Assembly: GCA_922989275.2 (NCBI GenBank)
Contig: OV277863.1
Location: forward strand, 19,868,001-19,932,000
Source: Gari tellinella
Taxonomy: Eukaryota > Mollusca > Bivalvia > Cardiida > Psammobiidae
Reading direction: 5' to 3'
Length of the DNA stretch: 64,000 nt
Shown: piece after piece, positions 24,284 to 34,100 of the stretch
Position numbering within the stretch: position 1 is the stretch's first letter
How the letters are laid out: the number at the start of each line of letters is the position of its first letter
Made by a program: the position numbers and the translations under genes
Notes under the pieces: generated by a model
Databases searched by the model: none
Told to the model about the DNA's origin: nothing
Seen by the model: only the letters and a program-made list of their open reading frames with translations

Positions 24284-24476
24284 TAGTTTCAGGGAGGAAA
24301 TCGTTATGATATTATGAAAGTAAAACGGAGAGCTTGTATACCTACTCATGTTAACATCATAACATCAATATTGAGTTCTCTCTCAAGGGTCCGTCTAAAG
24401 ACCCCGAAAACACCCAGCACAAACTACTTAAATTCCTTCATATCTAATCACATAAAGCTTATAAATGGCGAATTAA
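24284..24476 (+). repeat. 193-bp direct repeat, right copy flanking a LINE
   Basis: Second copy of the repeat at 21951-22143, beginning TAGTTTCAGGGAGGAAAT and ending GGCGAATTAA, same orientation, about three substitutions. Immediately upstream is the truncated 5' end of the LINE. Confidence 0.93.
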
Positions 24477-24587
24477 GGCTAAGTTATGAAAAAGATGTAA
24501 ATCAAAACTAAATCTACTATGTTTTCATTTCAAGGGGAGCAACTCGCACAAAAACGTAAGATAGCTATATACAGTTACTGCTTAATA

Positions 24588-25045
24588 TTAACCATTTACC
24601 CAATAGCATGTTTCTGGATTTGAAGACAGGTATCCACTTACAGTACTGAATCTTATTAAATTAACAATTTTTGCGATTCGCTTGCAATTCGATGGCAATT
24701 CGATGGCAATTCGCTTGCGATTCAAAGTACTAACTTTACCTTCGGGTAAGTTTTCTTGAATGTTGTATCTCACAAATGTTTGCACATATGCCTTCGTTAA
24801 TGTTTTCGATTCCATTTTTGTCACAACCGCTTCGGAAAATTCGCGTTAAAATATTCAAACGTAGGATTTGTTTTTTGAAGCGCGCGATTCGATGGCGATT
24901 CGATGGCAATTCGCTTGCGATTATCAATTTAATTTAATAAGGTTCAGTACTGTAAAACAGGATGCAAGTAAACAGAATGCGCATTCAGTCGCATTCTGCT
25001 TTACGTTCAGCCTGCTTTAAACTACCATCTGCTCGAATATGGCAA
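24588..25045 (+). mobile_element. Family D MITE split by a TA-element
   Basis: The left part begins TTAACCATTTACCCAATAGC and runs to CCACTTA. The right part resumes AAACAGGATGCAAGTAAAC with the palindrome CAGAATGCGCATTCAGTCGC..TTCTGC and AGCCTGCTTTAAACTACC. The intact copy at 44823-45073 is collinear after removing the insertion. The far right end is eroded, so the boundary is approximate. Confidence 0.75.
24641..24952. mobile_element. 312-bp TA-flanked MITE with GATTCGATGGC subrepeats
   Basis: Flanked by TA; ends CAGTACTGAATCTTATTAAA and TTTAATAAGGTTCAGTACTG. Subterminal regions are tandem 11-12-mers of GCAATTCGATG and GCAATTCGCTT type, in mirror orientation at the two ends. No coding capacity. 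Inserted into the TTA of the CTTAAAGCAGG core of a family D copy. Confidence 0.87.
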
Positions 25046-25560
25046 ACTTACTTTTAAAAGTGGTTGGGGGCGGATTTGGGGTCTTTAGACGGACCGCTCG
25101 ATCAAAACAGGGACAAAGATCCGCAATAATCTTAAATTCCGTAGTGATAACTTTATTTCTTCCCGTTTAAATGAAAATAACCGTATACGCACTGTATGTG
25201 TAGAAACGGATGGCTTCTTGATATTGTTCAAACTTGATTTAAACAGAGTGTCAAATAGTTTGGGTCCTAGTCACTGTTCCACTGTATGTTGTACTTGCCG
25301 TAGCCACCGGTCTGCCTGTTAGCTCAACCATTGGTGTTCACAGTTTGTTATGTAATACTCCTCAGTTGCCTGGTGTATTTCGTTTCGATAGCGAGTGACA
25401 AAGATGGGGGATCTTAAAGTTATAATTGTGCTCCCCTTCTCGGTGCCGATTACATGTGTATGTTTCTCTCTTCTTCATCATTTCGGTACGGTCACATAAT
25501 GTATTTTCATTATTTACTCGCTGCAATGGTGGGGAGAGGGGGGCTTGCACGACGCATGCA
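25046..25560. other. Gene-free stretch
   Basis: No exon supported. The 16-mer GTCTTTAGACGGACCG at 25080 is the reverse complement of part of the 193-bp repeat (22047-22062), a possible inverted fragment. A family A-like word (AGTGATAACTTTATTTCTTC) lies at 25140. Confidence 0.4.
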
Positions 25561-25890
25561 TTCGGATCGTGAGGGGAGCAACTGTATATATTAGTTAGAC
25601 ATGAATGATGCATGTGAGTGAATAGGTGGAAGTATAATTGTGTGCATTGGTCTCTTCATGGGGGTCAAATGCAGGCAACTATACTTCACCTCATAATGAC
25701 TTCATATGATGCTCTTCTTGTTTGTTTTTGTCTGTCTGTCTGTCTGTTTGTTGTTGTTGTTGATTTTCTTTTGTCGTCCATGTTTTGTCACTTTATATGT
25801 GTATACACGTTTGCACTGTTTGTATTCTGTACATGTAGATCTATGCTCTCCTTATCTGGAGGAAATAAAGATTATTATTATTATTATTCT
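25560..25890 (+). mobile_element. LINE or SINE 3' tail with (ATT)n end
   Basis: The stretch ends TCTGGAGGAAATAAAG followed by (ATT)n at 25871-25888, the same terminal motif as the LINE ending at 22144 (TGGAGGAAATAAAG). It is a 3' fragment of that family or a relative. The TCTG and GTT microsatellites at 25730-25765 lie inside. The start is not defined. It interrupts a family D copy that continues at 25903. Confidence 0.55.
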
Positions 25891-25902
25891 AGTATGGAAG
25901 AA

Positions 25903-26079
25903 CGCTTACCACTAAAACCAGGTTGAAAGTAAAGCAGAATTCGCATTCAGGCGCATTCAGCTTTACTTTCAACCTGCTTTAAGCTATCATCTGCTAAACT
26001 GTACAAAGTGGAACTATTTTCCTCAGTGTAGGAATAAGCCAAATACGTTAAAGTGCGAAGTTATGATGTAATGGGTTAA
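25903..26079 (+). mobile_element. Family D MITE, right two-thirds
   Basis: ACCAGGTTGAAAGTAAAGC / GCTTTACTTTCAACCTGC palindrome, then the typical D tail with GTGGAACTATTTTCCTC and an end at ATGGGTTAA. The left terminus is lost at the LINE tail junction. Confidence 0.75.
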
Positions 26080-26425
26080 ATAAAGAAGGGTTGGAAACGG
26101 GACTTAAGTTTTAGTCCGGTTTAGAGTTAATTCCGGCATTTAGAAGTTCCGGTTTGCAGGGTTCAATGGTATAATGTTTGAAACTAACCATTTGGAAGAA
26201 AGCTGTTTGTTGCCTTGTATGAACTGGCTACGTGAAAGAATGCGTTTACCATGACCTTTTCCTTATCTAGTCATACTTTATTACAAAGTTGGTTTCAACA
26301 ATATGAAATCGGCGACTATATCAGTACACAAGCAAGAGAAACAGAGGATATGGTGTCAAGGGTTTTGATATGGTTAGGTAGTGCAAATATATTGGTTATT
26401 ATGTTTTTCAATTGCGCTTATGTTA

Positions 26426-26676
26426 CAGTGGAGAAAACGTTATAAATACTTTCACGTGTAAACGCAAACGAAACGCAAACGCAAAACACTAAAATGTAGA
26501 AAATGACAACTTTTTGACATTTTTCATTATCTATTTTTATGTGAGTGGCAAACAGTTTGGAGTCAGATCAGACGCCGGGTTACCCGACATCTGATCTGAC
26601 TCCAATTTGTTTGCAATTGAAATAATAGTTTTAGCGTAAACGCGTTTATTGGGAAAGAATAACGTTTTCTCTACTG
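26426..26676 (+). mobile_element. Family A MITE
   Basis: TA-flanked; ends CAGTGGAGAAAACGTTATAA and AACGTTTTCTCTACTG. Core AGTCAGATCAGACGCCGGG / CCCGACATCTGATCTGACT; the AGTCAGA / TCTGACT arms differ from the usual AGCCTGA / TCTGGCT, another paired change. Confidence 0.88.
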
Positions 26677-26693
26677 TATGCTGTTTTGTATAA

Positions 26694-26922
26694 CATTGGA
26701 GAAGACTTTAATCTTTCTCAATTAAACCAGACGAAATACAGCCGCAATACTATAAAATGACGAAAATGGCACCTTTAATTTTATAATGTATGGGATAGGT
26801 TTTCATTTGAATAGCAAACAGTTTTGAAACTGGCATCTTGTCTCGCTCCAAACTGTTTGCAATGGACATAAGAGTTTTAGCATAAACGTGTTTATTGGAA
26901 AAGAAAAATGTCCTCTCCAATG
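26694..26922 (+). mobile_element. Family A MITE, variant CATTGGAGAAGAC ends
   Basis: CATTGGAGAAGACTTTAATC mirrored by AAAAATGTCCTCTCCAATG, TA-flanked. The core has lost most of its palindrome (TTTTGAAACTGGCATCTTGTC, then GCTCCAAACTGTTTGC). Confidence 0.78.
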
Positions 26923-27066
26923 TATACAACTACGGACTGTCATTTGGTTATGAAAGCTGTTGACCTACTTGTCTTTGACATATACAATTTGACTTTCTAC
27001 TAATGTTATTTGTTTCTACAAATTTTTCAATATCTGCTCTTATATTTCAGCAAAATGAACTCATGA

Positions 27067-27545
27067 TTTCCATATTTATAAACATAGTCATCATCATCAT
27101 AATCATCATCATGCACGGTAGCAGAATCAGGAGCAACTTAAGATCAATAATGATAGGAAACAACAACAACGATAAAAGTTATAATAATGTAGAAATACTA
27201 CTAATAATACTACGACTACTTGTGACAATAGTTATGATGATGATGATATTAACAATAATAATAATAATCCGCATCATACTCACCATACTCATCATAATAA
27301 GCACAATTATCAATATTTTTCATCTACTATTACTGTTACTTCTACTATTACTAGTACCACTTCTGCTACTACTAAAGCTGCTACCCCCACTACTCCTACT
27401 ACTATTACTACTACCACCACTACTGATACTTCTCCTATTACTACAACTACTACTTCTACCACTACGTATTCTACTACAACTATTACTACTTCTACTACTA
27501 CTACTACGTCTAGGTTTACTTCTACTACTAGTATTTTTGCTTAAG
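27067..27545. repeat. Long trinucleotide-rich low-complexity tract
   Basis: ATC/ATA-type triplets (27085-27300) followed by TAC/ACT/TTC triplets (27325-27530). The 214-codon Leu/Ile-rich frame at 27003-27647 is produced by the repeat and is not a gene. It lies about 500 bp upstream of the first recognised exon of the ShK-Ly6-VWA gene. Confidence 0.85.
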
Positions 27546-27573
27546 CTTTTCCTTTTTAGTACTACTCATCATA

Positions 27574-27760
27574 CAGTGAAGAAGACGTTTTTTGTACCGT
27601 TTACATGTAAACAAACGCAAACACTTGCAATAAAATGTAGAAAATAACCAACTTTTTGACAATTCTTACTATATATTTTAATCTGAGTGGCAAACAGTTT
27701 TGATTGAAAATAATAGCTTTAGCGTAAACGAGTTTATTTGGGAAAAATAACGTCTCGTCT
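27574..27760 (+). mobile_element. Family A MITE lacking the palindrome
   Basis: CAGTGAAGAAGACGTTTTTT on the left, GGAAAAATAACGTCTCGTCT on the right. Subterminal parts are typical (GTAAACAAACGCAAACAC), but the centre is only GTGGCAAACAGTTTTGATTG, without the second arm. Confidence 0.7.
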
Positions 27761-27793
27761 ATAGGATTTTCCATAGTAACGCTTGTTCTCGTA

Positions 27794-28007
27794 CAGTGGA
27801 GAAAACGTTATTCTTTCCCAATAAACGCGTTTACTATACATCTATTATTTCCAATACAAACAGGTAGGAGCCAGATCCAAACTGATTGCCTTAAAGGTTA
27901 AAATCAACATTCAGAATTGTGAAAAAGTTGTCATTTACTTCATTTTAGTATAATGCGTTTGCGTATCGTTTGCGTTTAAACGGGAACGAATAACATATTT
28001 TCCCCTG
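27794..28007 (-). mobile_element. Family A MITE with collapsed core
   Basis: CAGTGGAGAAAACGTTATTC and GGAACGAATAACATATTTTC are the TIRs; TA-flanked. The core is collapsed to CAGGTAGGAGCCAGATCCAA. It ends 48 bp before the ShK exon, so the branch point and acceptor of that exon lie next to or in its flank. Confidence 0.8.
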
Positions 28008-28055
28008 TATGTTTTGAAGGTCTGTCCTGCTTTGTTCTTGGGGCACAATCTTTAG

Positions 28056-28175
28056 ATAGCTCCTGTCAAGACTTGGATACACATGCCTGCCAGCTTTTAC
28101 AAAAGTCTCAGCCAGACATATGTCAGAGTTCAGCAATAGCACAGGGCGCATGCCAACGATTTTGTGGAAATTGCC
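28056..28175 (+). CDS. Exon: ShK domain
   Basis: Acceptor GCACAATCTTTAG, donor GTAGGT, 120 nt, phase 1-1. The peptide SSCQDLDTHACQLLQKSQ, then PDICQ and GACQRFCGNC has the six cysteines of ShK. A second possible donor four bases downstream would break the phase with exon 29201, so the chosen site is favoured. Its paralogue is the minus-strand exon at 2526-2678. Confidence 0.8.
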
Positions 28176-31100
28176 GTAGGTACTCTAATAAGCCATATCA
28201 CTGTCAAATTAACCCGTTTGCTGCCCGTCTAGCACAATCGTTGGCATACTATCGTCTGCTTAGTTTTGTCGTCTGTTTTTTTTATATATAAAATTTGGAA
28301 TTTTAAGCGTTTTTAGATAATTTTGATTGTTAAACAGTTTTGATTTTGATCAGACGCCGCGTAATCCGGCGTCTGATCTGGATCCAAACTGTTTGCATAT
28401 GTTAGTGTGATAGAGTCTGGCAACGAAAGGATTACAATGATTTTCAGCAACAACATTTTCCACTTAAAATATAGTTTTCTCACATAACTACCCCTGTTTT
28501 CTATAGCGAACAACGATCACAAATATACTTGTCTCCAACATGTGTGAGGTCAAGTTAATGACGTCACTCTAACGTCACTATTTATATAGGTGTTATTACG
28601 TAACTGGGATTATAAAAAAAAAAACACTAGACCTCTATTGCTTTAAAAAATAACTTACAATCGTTGGTTATGTAAGAAAAAGAATCTGTCACTCGTCGAT
28701 GTTTAGGACAAGTTTATCTCAAAATCGTCTACAATAGAAAAGTTATTAAGAGATCAGCTTGTCTTAAACATCGACTCATGACGGATCCTATATGTCTTCC
28801 AAACTGTTTCAAATTCAGAAGAAGGTAGATACATAAAACATAATACGACCAATGTCAAATATTTATATATTAGACGCTGATAACGTCCCATGATTATAAA
28901 GCGACTGAGATGAGACTCATCTAAATCGTTTGAATAACCAAGAGCCTAGACTCGATTTGACTTTGCTTATCCAAACTGTTTGCAAAATTGATTACAGTCG
29001 TCTTTAGTGACGAACGTGTTACATTTGTTTCCCACTTACAGTAAAACCTCTATATTACAACCACTAAAGTGTGTGACTTATTGGACGTTTACTTCGGGTG
29101 ACTGCTTTAAGCAAGGCGACGTAGGCAACATTGCCAAGTCACCTTGCCTTAATAACTGTGATCGAGTTCAACCATTCTACTGTCTTTTGTTGTCTTACAG
29201 CTGTTAAATGCTACTCATGCCCATTTCCATCAACTGATGCCACAGAGTGCAATGATACAATGACATGTGGTCCCAAGATGGTATGCCAGTTTCAGTCGAA
29301 AAGACGTAATTCTTTCCCGTTTAACCCATTTATGCCAACGATTCCATATGACATAGGAGAACAGTGTAAACTGCATAATGCGGCATCTGTTTAGATTCTA
29401 CATATTTTGCTTTATATGAATTTCAATATTAACCCTTTCCCTTATAGAAGCGACTTTTAGCACATTCATTTTATTCATCCGCTGAAAAAAATAGTTCTAA
29501 ATTATACCGTAATAAATATGTGTCATTTTTAATACTTTTCTTATTCTAGCAGTTAATAGCTTAAAGCAGGCTGAACGTAAAGCAGAATGCGCCTTAGGGC
29601 GCATTCTGCTTTACTTTCAACCTGCTTTAAGTAGTCACATATCTTCAATACTAGAAACAATGCTATCAGGTAAAGGGTTAAACAAAACGAAGCGAAAAGT
29701 TAGACCAGGCACCCCTTACATAAAAAATCGACTAACCCAATATGTATGCATGGAATAACCCGCTTGGCTCAACTGGGTTAAACGAATTAAACGGAAACGT
29801 TATATGATAAGATGAAGAACAATCAAGGTCTTTAGAATGGTAATGGGTAAACAGTTAGGAGCCTGACTAGACTCCGGCGGTGTTAAGTCTAGCTTTAAAT
29901 TGTTTGCAATGGAACAAATGTTAAAGCAAATGTTTAAGCAAAATGCCTTATTGAGAAAGAATCAGTTCTATTGTACACCTGAGACCCGTTACCATTCACC
30001 AATTTCACAATTCGACAAAGTGGTTGCCGTTTTCTGCGACAGCTGTCATTATAAAGAATAAGGTCTATTGAACATAGGAGAATGTGTTTGTTATTGGTTC
30101 CCATTTAAGCGCAAACGAAACACACCGCAATACAACAGAATGCAGAAAAGGACAACCTTTTGACAATTCTGACTATGTACTTTAATCTGAGTGGCAAACA
30201 ATTTGAGCCTGATCAGATACCTGGTAACCAAATACTGACTGATCAGCCTTCAAATTGTTTTCAACTCCGATGCAACTACATGTATACAGAAACCGTCGTT
30301 TTCTACGTTTTATTGCAATTGCGTTTGCGTTTTGTTTAGTTAATAAAATATTTATTAACGTTTTCGTCACAGTTTCAATACTACTGCTGAAAAGTTCTAT
30401 TGACAGCGTGAAAACTAAACAGGCTTAAAACATGAAGATTGAAGAAAAACCCTCAAAAAGCATGTACATGTAGCTTATTGATCTACTTACAACTTGCTCG
30501 TAGATGTTGCCTGCGTTATATACACCAAAAACATGTAACAACGTTGATGACTTTCATGCTAAAATAATATATTTTGTTTCAGGACTAGTCAAACCAGATG
30601 CACGAGTCTCTGGAATAAAGTCTCCTGAATCGAACTCTAGTGTATATGTACTTAAGAATTTAACCTATTTGCTTTAAGAGACAAATGGTGTGTTTTCGAA
30701 AAATATTCAAATTAAAGCAAATTGGTGGCACTGTCATGCATAAGACATTAGAAAACTATGATCAGTATAAAAACATCCTCAAATAAATTACTGATTCTTA
30801 GTGGAATCGTTTGGATACGCGCATGCATAACCAGAAAATAAAAACTACTTGTCTCTCAATTTACACTTATGAAGGTTAAGTAGACCGTCAATAAATGAAT
30901 GACTGGTTGACACAGTGATCAAGTCTTTTGACTCAGATTTTGTTTTCCGTCCCGGCGTCCGGGGTTTGAATCTCACCCGAGTTTCGAAATACACTCTTTA
31001 ACATAATTTCTTATCCTTAACTAATATGTTCGTGTTTATATAAGCGTAAGCATACATTTACAAATTGTCTTGTATGTCAAATGGGGTTGCCAGTCTCTTT

Positions 31101-34100
31101 AAATTGAACGCATTCTTTTCTCGGAAAATCGAACTTATAATTTATGCAGTTGTTGGAGAGTGATGCTTATATACAATGTAACTGTGGTTTCCTTCATTCA
31201 CATTGCATAGCTTATGCACTGCCTTCAAAAGCCAATTTAGATCAGTTTCGATGGCTCGAATACAGACCTTTGTTGAAGTTTCTGGTACCAAATCAAACTT
31301 TTACTCTGGTGTTGAGTGATCCTTTATTTTAACTACAGTGGAGAATCTGTTATTCTTTCCCGTTTAAACGCAAACGAAACGCAAACGCATTGTACTAAAA
31401 TGCAGAAAATAACAACTTTTTTACAATCCTGAAAGTTGATTTTAACCTTGATGACAAACAGTTTGGAGCCTGATCAGACGCCGGGTTACCCGGCGTCTGA
31501 TCTGGCTCCAAACTGTTTGCATTGAAAATTATAGATTTAGCGTAAACGCGTTTATTGGGAAAGAATAACAGATTATCCACTGTATATGGCCTAGCGTCCC
31601 ATAAAGTGACATACGACGTATGAAAACAGTGTAGACTATGATCAGACGCCACATAATGCGGCGTCTGATGAAACTCTACATTGTTTGCTGATAGAAATTT
31701 CAATATAACACAAAATTTAGGTACCCTTTACATACAAAAATGACTGATCCAGAAAACCACTGATGGGGATCTCTGCATTACTTTTTATCTTGCATTTACA
31801 TGTACATGAAGCAACCACTTCAAGGAAAGGTTGCATACTTGCTTATGAAAAGTCGTTTGTACAATGCTATCTTATATTTGTAATGTTTACCTTTGCTTAT
31901 CTCACCAACAGCGATGTATGAGTAAGCAATTAACAGGTAAAGATGGCCATCATGAATACATATTCAGCTGTGAAAGATATGAGGTAAGAATAAAAAACAA
32001 AAAGAAAGTTGCATGAACGAAGCTGAATAATAAGTCATCTTTTAAGTGATCATATACTGTGCAATACTTGTTCTACCTATGCGAAAGTACTAGTAATGTG
32101 AAGAGTGTCTCTATAAGCATCATGCTCTTTTAAATCAATCCTTTTGTATATGAAATGAATTTTATGTATGGTATGTTTTAAATAATAAAATATCTTAAAC
32201 ATAGCATTTTTCCTTGCGGAATACGAATATTCTGTTACCGGTATTTAAAAAACGGATTGCATTCAGACCGGACATAAAACGAGAAGATGGTACTATTTAC
32301 CAATTACCATGTTTTTACTTAAGGGCATTTCCTCAGTCATTTGATGGACTACCCCCCATTGTTCTAGATAGGCGTGAACGTAACTGAAAAGCACGCATCA
32401 TATATTTTCAGTGGAGGAATAAATCTAAGGTTTGTATGGGTAATATAATTACAGTTACTTCACTTTATAATTACACTTTTATATGTTTGGTTAGAAACTC
32501 GATGTGAATAGCATCCCCAGGACGTCTTGATACGACTTCGATGTTAAATGTTGATAACTCAATCAATCTGTTGTGCATACTTTCTATGTTTAGATATGTG
32601 ACGGTCTGACGATTGGATTCGGCCGACGAGACTTGGATGACATCATTGAAATAGACTCGAATGAGAGACATCGATACGAACGAGACGTGCATGTTTCCTG
32701 CTGCAATTCTGACTTTTGTAACCGTCCAAACCAGACAACAACAACAGCACCACCAACAACAACATCAACATTAACAACCACTACCTCCACACCCACTACT
32801 TCTTCTTCAGGAAATACAAATAAAGGTATGTTTTAAACATTGAGTCCTAGCAACAAGTATAAACGTCCTCTTCAAAAAGAGTACTAGTGGAGAGTATACA
32901 ACAGTGTTCCTTCCCTATAACGTTTCTCTCAACAACGATTTGCTGCTATTCCTCAAATAAGAACAATTATGCTTAATTATTTCACTGCTGCAATATCGTC
33001 TGTGTTTTCCTTAAAATTCACAGATGCCGGTATTCGACATGATTTGAAAAAAAAAAATCAAATCATTTTTTTTTACAAATCCTGTCGACTGTATAAACAT
33101 GATTTGTAAAATATTTTTAAAATATTTACAAATTAGATATTTTTACAAATCATGTTGCTACACCGCTTTGATTTTATGGCTGAATGCCAGAACTTCCGTT
33201 GACAATTTGCAAAATAAATAAATTGGATCTGATTTAAATTATGCTGAATTTCTTTATTTAACAAACATTTACTCGGCAATTCTCACACTGACAAACATGT
33301 GGCTCATAGAGATCTTAATAAAATAACACAGATCGGCTACCAGTGATTGTCATAGGGAAGCCGTTTTGGTGGGTGTATGATATTTTTTCTTCCATTGGTC
33401 TGGCGCACGTCGTACGTGTTGCGATAGATTGGCCACGTTACATGCTTTGCGCAGGTAATCCCGTCTATCTTGACGGTGCGTCATTGACTACATAATTTGC
33501 CAAGAACCGTTCCATAGTTACTATGATTAGCCGATGAATAGTCAATTAAATAGAACTACCATCGTTTTGTACTTATCACCTTTCGATTGTCGTTTTATGG
33601 TACATATTTTGGTACAAAATGTATGTAGTACTAATTCATTCGTAAATGAAAATAAACCATACTCTGTCGTCGGCGCGAACGTGTATGATAAACCTACCAA
33701 GATGGCGTCTTTTTGACTGTCGACTAATGGGAGCTCAGCACTAGGGGTTCGATCTAGTTTATGTGAATTTGGTGTGGCTGTTCTAAAGGGAAGTAACTCA
33801 TGGCAAAGTGTCGGACAAGTTTTCCAGTACAATACGAAAAGAAATATAGCTTTTTGGGAGAGTTTTTACACTTCATTACAATACTCTTTTCTCTTGTATC
33901 GTCACGTGGTAGACAAAATTTCTTTTTCAACTGGTTGAATCTATAAAGGTGGGAAATAAATGCCTTTATTTTCAGTTTTGTATTTTATTGCGTTTCAGAT
34001 TGTTACAGAGATGTCGTGTTTGTTATCGACGACTCTGTAAGTGTTGGTCTATCGAACTTCAAGCATACCCTGGACTTTGTACGCTCATTAGTATCGATAA

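Larger units (their letters stand above)
29293..29973 (+). mobile_element. Family A MITE split by G, itself split by D (three-level nest)
   Basis: The left part CAGTCGAAAAGACGTAATTC..CCGTTTAA stops at 29324. The right part resumes after TTAA at 29782 with ACGAATTAAACGG, a decayed core (GGAGCCTGACTAGACTCCGG..GTCTAGC) and the end GAGAAAGAATCAGTTCTATTG. Within it lies the G copy (29321-29781), and within that the D copy (29429-29681). Both inner elements use TTAA. Confidence 0.78.

Noticed and set aside
27003..27647. 214-codon Leu/Ile-rich open frame on the + strand
   Set aside because: It is a translation of an ATC/TAC triplet tract; no domain, no splice context and biased composition.
29131..29394. 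Continuous + strand frame through 29280 as a longer Ly6 exon
   Set aside because: After the GTATGC donor the frame runs into transposon TIR sequence; splicing to 32594 in phase 0 completes the Ly6-like cysteine pattern instead.
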